Positions 48,601 through 60,400 of a stretch of 64,000 bases of DNA are shown in pieces; position 1 is the stretch's first letter, and each line of letters begins with the position of its first letter. Position numbers and translations under genes: made by a program. This DNA comes from Odontesthes bonariensis. Its lineage: Eukaryota > Chordata > Actinopteri > Atheriniformes > Atherinopsidae. The stretch is taken from positions 6,726,036-6,790,035 of the forward strand of contig NC_134524.1 in NCBI RefSeq assembly GCF_027942865.1, given 5' to 3'. Under the pieces are notes generated by a model that was not told the origin of the DNA, ran no database searches, and saw only the letters and a program-made list of their open reading frames with translations.

Positions 48601-49384
48601 ATTTATACAGCCCTTTACAGACAATCATTACGATGTACCAAAGTGCTTTACAGCAGGTAATAACTAAAGAGAAGAATAAGTAAAAACAATAAAAGAACAG
48701 TGAAAGCAATAAAATACAACAAAATCAAATAAGATCAAATAAGATAAAAGTGTCATCATGCTACTGGGTATTAAAAGCAATCCTAAATAAGCAGGTTTTA
48801 GCCTAGATTTGAAGAATGGTAATGGCCATGTTGTCCAGAAAATTTCAACGGTAACATTTATGGAATTACGCATCGGTTTTTGAAGAAAGTGTCATTGTTT
48901 CAGCAGTAAAGTACACAGTAAATATACGATAACTGTCTCACTTTGGCTGCATTTGGTGCGTTTCCTGGGGTTAGGGTTAATAGGGGCTCGTGTTATGAGA
49001 GTTTTTGTAAAGGAGAGGCTTGTACTTCTTTGAAAGGGAAAAGTTGGAATGCAAATTTCTAAAACATTCAATATGTTGTGTAATTTCCAATTTGCAGCCA
49101 CCGTCTTTGGTCAAGGAACCTACTTTGCTGTAAACGCCAACTACTCAGCCAGTCCCACCTACTCAAGGCCGGCTGCTGATGGTACTCAAGTCATATTTGT
49201 GGCCCGAGTTCTGACCGGCGTCTACGCCCTGGGCAGCGGCGACATGAGGGTGCCTCCGCCTCGCAGCAGCCAGCAGCCCCACGACCGTTACGACAGCGTG
49301 GTGGACAGAATGGACGACCCCGGCATGTTTGTTGTGTTCCACGACAACCAAGCATACCCAGACTACCTCATCACCTTCAGATAA
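42661..49384 (+). CDS. parp14-like: PARP14-like copy 2: mono-ADP-ribosyltransferase with WWE and PARP domain, no macro exons
   Basis: Exons 42661-42805, 43978-44090, 44773-45721, 46392-46994, 47996-48132, 48402-48582 and 49098-49384; phases 1,0,1,1,0,1; 804 residues if all are used. Exons 1-2 keep an RRM-like pattern (FLRSSGGSGIL ... EILERIL). Exon 3 is the KH exon missing its first ~180 residues; its acceptor (CTAAAAG, weak pyrimidine tract) is the least certain junction. Exon 4 holds a KH-like unit and a WWE domain (VAWCILALNGSW ... MVWTVDL). Exons 5-7 are the catalytic domain: LLYHGTS (His), GTYFAVNANYSAS (Tyr), YPDYLITF (Leu). This H-Y-L triad predicts mono- rather than poly-ADP-ribosylation. 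No macro exons remain between exons 3 and 4; that 670-bp gap holds a foldback transposon. AATAAA at 49415 and 49450. Confidence 0.75.
43012..43925 (-). mobile_element. L2-like LINE fragment, copy e (intron 1 of copy 2)
   Basis: The minus-strand frames read LRSLHWLPVAQRIDFKTALL, LPEDVRQASTLTMFKSRLKT and, further 5', WMQNNFLQLNSDKTELIVCG. A divergent relative of copies a-d. It lies between exons 1 and 2 of PARP14-like copy 2. Confidence 0.8.
44113..44715. mobile_element. piggyBac-like TTAA element, copy Q2 (intron 2 of copy 2)
   Basis: Same ends and near-identical sequence as 31591-32198, in the matching intron. The right flank differs, and the 5' third of the following exon is missing. Confidence 0.8.
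45736..46281. mobile_element. TTAA foldback element (GGGATAGTTCGCC), copy P1
   Basis: TTAAAGGGATAGTTCGCC at the left and the complement at the right; the arms pair over most of 545 bp, so the transcript would fold into a long hairpin. Intron 3 of PARP14-like copy 2, starting 15 bp after the donor. Confidence 0.85.
47129..47515. mobile_element. TTAA foldback element, copy P2, one arm only
   Basis: Left end and arm as in P1 and P3, but the right arm is lost. Intron 4 of PARP14-like copy 2. Confidence 0.75.
48170..48275. repeat. Tandem repeat in intron 5 of copy 2
   Basis: Two and a half units of about 36 bp around TACCATCAGTGCATTTATAA and CTCACAGAAAATG. Confidence 0.8.
48590..48665. repeat. 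LINE/SINE-type tail fragment in intron 6 of copy 2
   Basis: 'TTTATTTATACAGCCCTTTA' and 'CAAAGTGCTTTACAGCA' match the tail pattern of the L2-like family here. No coding part. Confidence 0.5.
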
Positions 49385-49414
49385 AAGCTGGGGGATGGGG
49401 GGGTGATGCTGAAG

Positions 49415-49455
49415 AATAAAAGCTAAATATAAAACAGTTAAATGTGCTGAATAAA
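49415..49455 (+). terminator. Poly(A) signals of PARP14-like copy 2
   Basis: Two AATAAA hexamers (49415-49420 and 49450-49455), 31 and 66 nt past the stop codon. Confidence 0.6.
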
Positions 49456-50938
49456 AATGCACTTGTAAATAAGAAGTTATTTGGAAATGAGCCATATAAT
49501 TTTGAGTTTGAGAATGTATTTTTCACATTATTGTATTTTTGTTTTGAAAGCCAGAACATTCTTTGTTGACCGAATGAGAGAACGTGTCACTGTCGGTGCT
49601 TCTGATCAAGTAAAGATGGAAATAAGACCTATGAGCACCGTGGCGTTCTTTACCCTCTGACGTGCGCACAGTTTGGGGAACGTGTCACCGATTTTAAGCA
49701 GTTATTTATCTTTTCTCTGGGTTTATATTTTCATTCATTCTTGATTCGAGAACATTTAAATGTTGGAGTTTGATTTATAAGTAAGTTTAAACGGTACCTC
49801 TGACTGACATATGACATGATATTAATACTAATGTGGTGTAGCGCTTTACTGTCGTAGCCATGGAAACGCTTTAAGCAGCTACTTCTGAGAGGCTGTGAGA
49901 TGGAAAAGAGGACAAAAGTTGGTGTGAAACTGGATAATTTTAGCATTTTTATAGAAATGTTTGTAACAAGGCATTACTTATTAGAAGTTATTACTTGTGA
50001 TTAGTCATAATTTAACTATGTGGATGAATAATTAGTTTCCTGGCAGCCAGTCAAGTTGTTCCATTTTGTTTTTATTCGGCTTCATATTTTTGACAAATTC
50101 ATTTCACTGTTGTAACACTGACAGAGAGCCACTGCAGATATTTTCCTCTTCAGTGATGAAGTAAAACTGAATGAAAATCAGTCAAATTTAAGAATGCACT
50201 CAATGTTCCATCAGCTAAAGTTTTTATTAATGAGGGAAAATTTAACGACTACTTTCTCGAGTCCCAAATCTGGCTCGTTTGTGACCTTTTATCCACAAAT
50301 ATCACGTCTCTAAATTGCTTGTTACAGGAGTTTGTTTTAAAAACATTTATTTTAACTGATAAGTTCAGAAACTCGTAAATTTTTACTTTCATTCAGCTAA
50401 AAAAATGTCACTATAACAGAATAATACATGCTCTGAAACACCAGAACCTCTGATGGAGTTCTGATGATATTAACTGGATCCTGTGAGTTCATCCAACCAT
50501 TTTTTTTGTTTGTTTGTTTGTTAGATAAATACATGAACAGGTGAATAAATGGAAGAATGTTTTAACCACACAACAATGAATATATATACATGGATACAAA
50601 GGTTAATATGATAACGGGTGAAATTTAAAATGTTTAAATTCGACCATCGAATCCATGATTTGATGGTGTTTGGGGGAAATGATCCCTTCTTCAGGCCTGC
50701 AAAGCCAGATGTGGTGCTTTTTAGATGAGAACGGGAATTAAAGCTTATTTACAAGCATGTTCTCCAGGCCTACATTTGGACTGCATCTGAACTGGAAGCT
50801 GCGGTTAAACCCCTTCAAAACAAGTGGAAGTTTGCAAAGTTTACTGAAACAAATGCATGCGCACAGTTTCTACTCAGCAGAGTCGGTTGCATAACAAACC
50901 TTTGAGTGTTGATGCTTTCTTTTTAACTCGCCTTGTTG
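49456..50938. other. Intergenic stretch between copies 2 and 3
   Basis: AT-rich, no gene or named repeat recognised. Confidence 0.45.
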
Positions 50939-51137
50939 CAGGGATGTCCACATCTGGTCCCAGAGGGGCCGCCGTCCTGCAGGTGTGAGATGTTTCCCTG
51001 CTTCAACACACCTCAGTGCAACATTAGCACGCTCGTGCAGAACTTAACAATCATTTAAATTAATATATTTAATCTGAATCAGGTCCGTTGAAGCAGGGAA
51101 ACATCTCAAACCTGCAGGACGGCGTTGGACATCCCTG
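50939..51137. mobile_element. Short hAT-type foldback element (CAGGGATGTCC ends)
   Basis: CAGGGATGTCC and its complement 199 bp apart; arms containing ATGTTTCCCTGCTTCAA pair closely. A poor 8-bp flanking match (5 of 8) suggests an old insertion. Confidence 0.7.
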
Positions 51138-51352
51138 CTATATTGGACAAATCCCAACATATTGCACGGGTTAGATCAAATTAAGATCAAAAGGTCATTG
51201 TCAGAGTTTTATTACAATTAAAAAACAAAGCTTTGTTGTAGTAGCAGCACACCAGCATGAAAAGGGAACTTCTGCTCCACATTCCCTCTGTGTTAGTGCC
51301 TGGGTGTGTCTCGAAGCTGAATATGTAATATGGGATTGAACAATAAGCGATT

Positions 51353-51364
51353 GAAAGTGAAACT
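51353..51364 (+). promoter_or_regulatory. ISRE before PARP14-like copy 3
   Basis: GAAAGTGAAACT is an exact match to GAAANNGAAACT, the interferon-stimulated response element. It lies 65 bp before the start codon. Mammalian PARP14 is interferon-inducible, so this fits the gene. Confidence 0.75.
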
Positions 51365-51428
51365 TAGATTTCAGAGTGAACGTGTCCCTGAGGAAGGCCG
51401 GGTGCTTTAGTTTAGAGCTGTCGGTAAA

Positions 51429-54400
51429 ATGGATGAATACCAGCATCTGTTGTTTTTTGAGGCCAAAGATCTGACAGACAGAGAAGAGGAGAAGATTTGG
51501 AAATACTTTCAGAGAAAAAGAGACTCTGGGGGAGGCGAGTGCGCAATGATTGAAAACGTCGGAGGCGACAGATATAAAATACGTTTCAGGGAAAAAGAGG
51601 GTAAGCGGTGACGTTTAGTTTTTAAAATGTGAATACTTGAGCAGTATTCATTTGAACTGAGGATTTCTCGTGTTTTTTGGTGTTTTTTTTATAGACCAGG
51701 AAAGGGTTTTGCAGAGAAAATTTCACTCCATTTGTCTTCCTGACGGAGAACGATGTCTGATCGTCAGCCGAACCAATTCACCACAGACCCAGGATCAGCC
51801 GTTAACGAGCCAATCACAGGTGAGCTTCAGCGGTTATCGAGCCAATCACAGGTGAGCTTCTGCCGTTAACGAGCCAATCACAGGGGAGCTTCAGTTCCCC
51901 CTTCAACCATCGGCAGCTGCTTGATTGATTCCGGTAAAAAGCAGCTCCACTGTCACCTGTCAGACCGGTATCACGGTGGGCCTATTAAATCTAACTTAAA
52001 GGGATAGTTCGCCTCTTTTGACATGAAGCTGTATGACATCCCATATTAGCAATAACATTTATTAAATTTGACTTACCCCCTGCTCCGTCCTGTGAGCAGA
52101 GTTCCAGCCTCGTTTTGGTGTTGATGAAGGTAGTCCGGCTAGTTGGCTGGGGTTTAAAAAATAAAGCGTTTTGCTTCTCAAAACAATATGCGTTCTAAAG
52201 AGTAATACATTTGTATCACAAAATCGTTCTCCAGGAAAAAGTCAGACCTCACAATTGCTTGGTGCTATTTTCTCTCCCTTCGTATCACTGCCTGCTGCCG
52301 CCTGCCGACAGCCGCACCTGTTACGGTGTTTGCTGCTCGGTCTCCACAGCACGCAGTGATACGAAGGGAGAGAATATAGAGCCAAGCGATTGTGAGGTCT
52401 GACTTTTTCCTGGAGAACGATTTTGTGATGCAAATGTATTACTCTGTTGAACGCATATTGTTTTGAGAAGCAAAACACTTTATTTTTTAAACCCCAGCCA
52501 ACTAGCCGGACTACCTTCATCAACGTCAAAACGAGGCTGGAACTCGGCTCACAGTACGCAGCAGGGGGTACGTCAAATTTAATAAATGATATTGCTAATA
52601 TGGGATGTCATACAGCTTCATGTCAAAAGAGGCGAACTATCCCTTTAAAAGATTGAAATGTTTCCAGGTGGGCGGGTCGGCCTCTCTTTGGGCGGCACGT
52701 GGCTGCAGGGTGTGTTGTTTCTCTCGCTCTTCCCGACAGAAACCCGCTTTAGTGCCATAAGGAAGTACCTTACAGTAATTATATAACCTTTGATTGATTA
52801 AAATAGAATCTGAGGTAGTTTCTAATGTTTTCTGAACAACTAATAAAAATGATGAACATTTTACATAAATAAATTATTTTCTATTCAGTCGGGATTTTTA
52901 GCTGTTTCTTGGTACATTCTTTCTGTAATCATAATTTGTTTTCATTTTAGTGATTTATTATCTGGTTTATCTGTTTGTACTAGTTTTTTTTATCTAATTT
53001 TACTTCTCTTTATGGTCAGATTATACACTTTTATGATTTAAGAAGAGCACACTTTGGCCTTTCTTTTATCCTCCCTACTCTTTAGTCTCTTGTGTTGAGT
53101 TTTTGCTTGATTGTTTTTAAATCAGAACACAGTTTATTCGTGCTTTGGGCTTGGTGGGGGGGTTATATCTAGGTTGTAGAATAAGGTGGGGTGGGGATTT
53201 AAAGCATTTTTATTTTTTAAATGGCTCTTTTGATGTTTTTTCTGCAAGGATATTTAATTTCAATAATATAGTTGACTTAAAAACAGAAGAAATTCTCAAA
53301 AGTGAGGTGTTTTACTCTCAAACTAGGGCTGGGCAACGATTAACATTTTTAATCTAATTAATCACATGATTTCCCTGATTAATCACGATTAATCGCATTT
53401 GTATGCAAAATCCAAAAATGAATCCAAAAGTAGCGTATAGCTTTTAGCATTTAGCTTTATTTTAAATGTGCTGCCATATGAATGAAAGTGCCATAACATT
53501 TGTTGTGCAAACACACTTTTAACATCAGCATCTTTCTGTAGTTTTTATGTAGAAGCCTCGCTCCACTGTTTGTTTCCTTGAATGACTTGCTGCTATCAGT
53601 TGTGTGTTTTGCCTTGAAGTGATATTTTAGACTGGAACTACTACGCTGAGAAGACAATTCAACTTGGCAGTGTTTACAGATGACTTTGGTTCTGTCGACT
53701 CCGCCGTCTGGAAGAACTTTAAAATGAAAATGGCCGAGTAAAAGCTCCGTACCCTTCTCCATGTTTGGTGGATCCGCCGATTACTTTCTATTAGCAAATA
53801 CTTTCTTTTCCGGTTCCGCAGCAGACAGCAACAGACTTTTACAAAATAAAAGCCTGTGAGCAACAGACTTTTACAATAATAAAATAAATAATAAAACAGG
53901 GGTGGTCCGTGGCGTAGTGGGTTGAGCAGGCGCCCCATGTACAGAGGCTATAGTCCCAGGGGCGTAGCACCAAATTTGGGGCCCCAGGAACAACCACTAC
54001 CATGGACCCCGCCCCCCGCTATTGCATTGCTTGATACCTTAGCAAATATTGCACATGCACATTCTTTTGTTGTTTCATTTATTTACTCATAGCAACAGAA
54101 AAGGCATTACAACATTGAAGTGGGGATTCCTCTGAGCTTGTTTACAAAAAAAAGAGAAATGCAGTCTGATTTCTACACTCATGAAAAGAACTGAACTGCA
54201 GAAATGAACATGGAAAAACGCAAAACAGGCTTTCACAAGTTGTAGGGAAAGTTGTAATTTATATTCCACTAAATGCCCACTGACGAGTCTTTTTTGTGGC
54301 AAAATCACGGATGAGGTGCTTGAAGTCCAGCTGTCTTGCCAATTGACTTTCAATGGAGAGAAGGGCAAGGCTGTTTAATCTATCCTGGCTCATTGTTGAC

Positions 54401-57400
54401 CTTAAATAATTTTTCACCAGCTTCATCTTGCTGAATGCTCTCTCACCACCAGCAACAGTAACAGGCAGCGTACAGAAGATCCTTAATGCAGTGCATATCT
54501 CACCAAAAATGCTTTGTAGCTGCAGGTCATATATTGAATTAAGGAGTTGAAGAGGGAGCAGATTTGGAGGAAATGTGGCCTCATATACTGCATGCAAGTG
54601 CAGCATCTCATTTTCAAATTCACCCGAGAGGTCTTTTGGGTAAATACTTGCCAGAGCTCTGCTTGTCAGTTTGATTTTTTCTTCTGACATGTGCCCAAAT
54701 TTCAGAAGAGGTGCAAAAGATTCACAAATAGTGGCTGTGGTCTGAAACCTTGCACTTAAATCGCTTATGATGCTGTCAATTGCGACATGAAACACATTGT
54801 TTCTGAAAAGCACCTCAGCACTAGTTTGATGCTCTTCATCCCTTGACTCATCAGGCATTAGTTTACGTCTCCTTTTACGCCTCTCTTCTATCTTAAATTG
54901 GGCTGGGATTTCCATGGCTTGGGCTACTGAGGAGGCTTCTGAAAGAAGTGAGTCCCATTCATTCCGGATGTCTTGGACTTCCTCCTGCAGGGCCTTGATG
55001 TTTGCTGCCTCAGTAGCCAAGGAAATATTCCCTGCCTGAAGGATCAGGTTGCGACGTTCTATGCACTGTAGAACCTTGACCCACACAGTGAGGAGGACTA
55101 TTGCGTCAAAGGACTTAAAATATTTGGATAGGCCAGTTGCCTCAGACCTGGCTTCACTGGTGAGGCTGCATGTGTCTAAAACACACTCTAGGGCATCCAG
55201 AATGGATGGCAAGTGATTGGCCACAACTTTCACAGCAGCTATTCGAGATCCCCATCGAGTGTCTGACAAACGATGAAGCGAACACCCGGTTTTCCCCTTC
55301 AGGATTGCCCATCTTTCTGGACTAGCACTGAAGAAATTGTACAACCTGTTTATGGTGCCAAAACATGTTGCAACCTCATTTGACGATTCTGCTGCATGCA
55401 CGCCTACTAAGTTGAGGGTATGTGATGCACAGGGGGAGTATGTTGCAAATGGATTTTCTTTGAGTATTTCTGCTTGGACGCCTTTGAATTTCCCTGACAT
55501 ATTTGCTGCATTGTCGTAACCCTGACCTCTGCAGTCCTCCAGTGGTATACCACACTCTTGCAGCACACCCTGTATCATGTCTGAGATGTCCTTTCCTGTC
55601 TTCTTGTAGAAATCTTTAAACTGGCAAAATCTCTCAAATATTTTCCAACTTTCGGCATCTTTGTAAACGTACCTCAGTAAAAGGACATTCTGCTCTGTAT
55701 GCGAGATGTCTGGTGTTGAGTCACATTTTAAAGAGTAGTAAATTGCTGCTTGTCTTTCATCCATTATGGTTTTCAGTACTCTTTTACCACAGACATCAAT
55801 GAATTCATTCTGTGTCTCAGGACTCAGATAATGTGTTAATCTTGGCCCTTCTTTCTTTTGCCTTAATTTCTGCAAGTGCTCTTCCAAAATTGGATCATAA
55901 CGTGCCAGCAACTCTATAGTGCCTAGGAAGTTCCCGTTGTGTACATCATCTAGATGCGTGGTTTTGCCCCTAAATGGAAGGTTTCTTGATGCTAAATGAA
56001 GGGTCACATCCAAAAGCCTCTCGAGAATCATTGTATTCTTTTCGATTTCTGCCTGTATTTGTTTCTGTATGTGACTGTCAACTCCTGTTCCAGACAACAA
56101 TGCATTCTGAAGGCTTTTCCACTTCAAATAGCATTCCTTATGAGGCAAGGATGTTTCATGTTCTGGCAATCTTGTGTACATTGCTCTCCAAATAAATTGA
56201 GACATTTTCATACCATCCTTACTGAGAGCGCTCTTAGATGGCCTTTTTAACTCAAGAGAAAAGAGAAGGCATGGAATGCAATGCAGAGCGTTGGCGCTTT
56301 CACTACAGATAAGCCAATCTCTTCTGATTTTCTCTCTGCCATTGGCCGACTTCGCAAATTGGAGGTAAGACGGAAATGGTTTCCCTTCCTTATCCTTTGC
56401 AGTAATTATATTACTACCTTCTTTGCTTGCCAATCTATGTACTATTGTTTCTCTGTCTTCATTAGTTAAATTCTCTGGCCATAATGCTGGATCCTCTGGC
56501 AATGGCACACACTCCTTAGTGGTGTCCTGACCACCTCCTGATATGTCATCATCCTTCTTGCCTTCCTCAGAATAGCCCTCTATGCTTTCCTCTCCTTCAC
56601 TTGAATCATCCCCATCTTCCATCACATCTTTATCTACCTCCTGGACCTCTACAACCACAAAGCATACAGATATATGCATGCAATCTATTTGATATGACAG
56701 AACAGACATTGTTTTTTTTAAATTATAAAATGTCCTAGTCTTTCACATTACCAGTTTTATAATGAAATGTATCATATTTATAGATGTTAAAATCACTTCA
56801 TCACTAGGTATAAATAAATATCATTCATATTTGTTTAGAATCTATAATCTTGTTTTAGCAGTGTTTCTCAACCTTTTTAAGTCAAGGCACCCAGAAATGT
56901 AGGCCTGCTTAAGATTACATTAGCTAAAATAGGCTCACCTTCTCTCAAGTTGACACCACTTGCAGCTGCTGCGGCATCATCACATTCTGTGACATTTTCT
57001 GAAACTGAGTGGGATTCATTTTACAAATTAGCTTTGCTAACATTTGGACAAATATTTGAACCAACATCGACCCTATGTTAGGCTTTTGTGACACTTGTAT
57101 ACTGCCCTATAAAGCAAAAAGGCAGTAAATACCCAGAGTGCAGAACTGAGAAAAAGGACTTTAAAGTTATCCTGTCGTCCATCCTAAGCTGTTGTAGGTA
57201 GATTAATGGACATGTGTCAGTTTTGTTACTTTATATTAGCTTATTCTTTGTGTATATTAATCCTCATTATTGATTTGATGTTTTACCCTTTTTTGCAGTT
57301 ACTGTGTTCTTGCTTCGTATAACTTCCCAAAACTGTGGCACCATACCAAGGAAAAAGGCAGTAACTGTAGATTCTTCAAAAACTATTTGGTTATAACTTG

Positions 57401-60400
57401 GGCTCTTGGTGTGTTAGATACACTATATCTGTATCTGTATTTGTACATTGCAAAATAATTTAAACCATATGCATGATTCTCACTATGCATGGTTCCCCGG
57501 AGTTCCCCTTTAACTTTGTAGCAATATATAGGCAAGTTAGGCTAACTCCAGTTCAACAGAGCAAAACAAAATAATTTTGTCTTAGTTTTTTTAAGGCTTT
57601 TCAAACTCTTTTGATGATAACTAAGATGAAAAAGTTGATGATTTTATGTGGTACAGTATATGTTTCAGTAGGCTAATAAATACAAAGTAGTGAATGAAAT
57701 TAATAGATGCGACACATATTTCAAATTAGTAAATATTTAATAATAATTTGAGACAACTAAGACAACTGCAGATGGAAATTAGCTCCTGAGCTCAATCTGG
57801 CATATTTACAACAAATTATTTTCCCCACTTCCATCACAAATACACTAATAAATGAAAAACTCTACAAGAATCTTTGGATTAGGAAATCGGAATAGGAATA
57901 ATAATAATTCAGTGGAGGCCACTGTTTGAGTAAGCTACAAACTGAGATCATTTATAAGTGGTGTTGTTTTCTATAACTGCTCCAAGAAAGCTTAATCAAC
58001 CCTAAAACATCTAATAACAGCTGTATTGGGATACACGACATCGTTCACCACTAGAATAGATGATGCTTTGTGACTTCATGCTAACAAGCTAACTTAGCTA
58101 ACTTCTGTAAATAGCGGACATATTCTTCAAACAGCGGCTAAACAAAGAGTGTTTTAAGTTGAAGCGGACATGTGTCACGTTAAAGAACAGCTGTTACACC
58201 GACTGCTTTGTTTATTGGCAATATATTCCTGCCGGACAACGCCATGAATGATTATGAATAAAATGAAAATGCCGTTCATGTAATTAGACGAAGAGACAGA
58301 TAACGCTCTTGGCTGCTTGAATTTTGTGGGATAACTTTATACATGCCTTTCGTCTTTAAATATTTTACCACCGCTGGTTGGATTAAAACTGTGTGATGTG
58401 AACGACAAATCGATGACATGGCATTGACGATGATGTGAAGTTACAGAGGATAAAGTTACAGCTAAGAGCAGGGAGGCCCGGGAGCCGGTAAGTAAACGCT
58501 AGAAGCTGTATTACAGCTGTATGACAGCTGACAGGTGTTTATATTGTGATTGCTCATTTCTAAATGCTGAATGTCACTGTTACTTATCATAGTCCGGGTA
58601 CTTTCTTTTCAAGGCCAGTTCAACCATCATATTTCCCCTGGCTTGTGCCATTTAATACAAATGTGTGTGAAGTTAGAAACGTAAATTTGCCGGTAGAATG
58701 TCAAAACAGTCGCGTGAGGATGGGAAGCCCGCGAAATCGGCCACAGCTGTCTGTGTTCACCATGGTAACAGTAACTTCACTGTGCGGCAACAGGGGTGTT
58801 TTTACGTGAAGTAAAACAAAGCATAAGTACAGTAACTGACATGAAACAAAGCAAGAATACAGTAATGGATGTTACTGTATTCTTGCTTTGTTTCACCAGG
58901 GCTTTTTGCAGTTACTGTACAACCAAACGACTACCATTTTTCTCCAAAACGACACACATTTGAGATAAGATCTTTTGTCACATAACGAAGGATGCCTTGA
59001 ATGTCATGAAAATGATAACTCATTTTCGTCCAAAAATGCAGTTACTGCCTTTTTGCTTTGTAGGGCAGTATAGGCTAATAGTTATTATGAAAATAAATAC
59101 ATTTAAGACAAATATGGCTTCTATATCACAATTATGTGGTAGCCAACAAAATGAGAGATTATTTTTTTAATTATTTGACTTCGGCTGCTATCACAGTGGT
59201 ATGCAACGAAATGGGAATGGGATAATCAGTTACTGTAGGCTGTAATTTTGACATTTGGGCTCACCTTTCTTGGTAAAGAAATCAGTCAACAGTTGCTTTC
59301 CTTCATTTTGTTTCCTCTGTCTCTCTTGCCTTTCTTTTCTTTTCTGAAAACCTGATTTTTTTTGGATGACATCTTTGCATTTAATGCCTAATAATGAAGT
59401 GAGTGAAATTGATTGCGCATGTACAATCAAAAGTTCGCCAGAGGGCGGACTAAACCAATGCGCACTGATAATGGGGGTGTCTGATATAGATTATAGCCTA
59501 TTTGCAGGCTGGGATATACATTTCAACAGATATATTTCCAGATAACATCGGATTTGCATAAATTACCAACATATATTAACATTATTTAAAAAATAATTTT
59601 TAAAAAACGTAAGAAGAAAATTTCCCTTGGGGGCCCTCCCAGGGGCCCCCCCTGTAGGCTGGACCCTGTGAATCAGTCTGACTTTTCCCCCCTGTTCGAC
59701 GCCGCTGTATAGTCCTCACTGCAGCTGGCCCCGGTTCGAGTCCCGCATTGGACGGCCCTGTGCTGCGTGTTGTTCCCCCTCTCTCTGAACTTTCCTATTC
59801 ATTAAAGGCACAAAAGCCCCAAAAAATATATCTAAAACATTTTTTTTTTATTAAAAAAAGAATAAATAAATAAAACTGCGTCAATGCGCAATAGAATATT
59901 TAATCGGCGTTAAATAATTAACGAGTTAACGCGCCCAGCCCTATCTAAAAGACAAGGCAAGGCAAGGCATCTTTATTTATATAGCCCATTTCATACCACG
60001 GGCAACTCAATGTGCAGTTGCCTGTGGTATGAAATGTTGTTGTTTTGTTAAAACAACAAAAACACTATCAATCTCTGTTGTCTCAGAATTGGGCTGGACT
60101 CATGATCCACATTGATGTTCATTCTTTTTCTTTTTAGATATGGATTAAAGAAGACACTAAAAGTCTTGAGAAGAATGTCAATCTTGACATCTTCCTCCTG
60201 TACTACCTGCGAGACAACCCTAAAGCATTCAAAGTGTTAGAAAAGCAGCTCTCCTCAATCGGCTGCAATGTGCACTTGGATTTCGATGAAGAGGAGGCAG
60301 TGGTGAGGGGAGACATGGAGAAGGGGCCTGGAGGAGCTGTTGGTGCTGCAGAAAAGTGGGAGCAGCAGGTGGATCGGATCTTCATGGGCCTGACCGAGCG

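Larger units (their letters stand above)
53957..59707 (-). mobile_element. ZMYM1-like hAT transposon, apparently complete (5.75 kb)
   Basis: Exact 8-bp target duplication TATAGTCC at 53949-53956 and 59708-59715. Ends CAGGGGCGTAGC and (complement of right end) CAGCGGCGTCG. Encodes a two-exon transposase on the minus strand (59430-59265 and 56648-54259). It sits inside the SINE. Confidence 0.85.
53324..59943. mobile_element. Outer hAT element with BED-finger remnant (contains nested elements)
   Basis: Left end TAGGGCTGGGCAACGATTAA, right end GCGCCCAGCCCTA. Flanks TCTCAAAC and TCTAAAAG match at 6 of 8 positions, a decayed 8-bp duplication. It keeps only a BED-finger exon (53457-53762) before the nested SINE and hAT. 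Intron 2 of PARP14-like copy 3. Confidence 0.75.

Noticed and set aside
56281-56469. Plus-strand frames over the transposase
   Set aside because: Shadows of the minus-strand coding exon.
54259-56709. Host gene for a zinc finger MYM-type protein
   Set aside because: The frame lies inside an element with hAT-type ends and an exact 8-bp target duplication, so it is an element-encoded transposase.
53899-59743. tRNA-like A and B boxes around the hAT insertion
   Set aside because: The body is split by a transposon and continues into a SINE-type tail; it does not fold as a tRNA gene. Annotated as a SINE.
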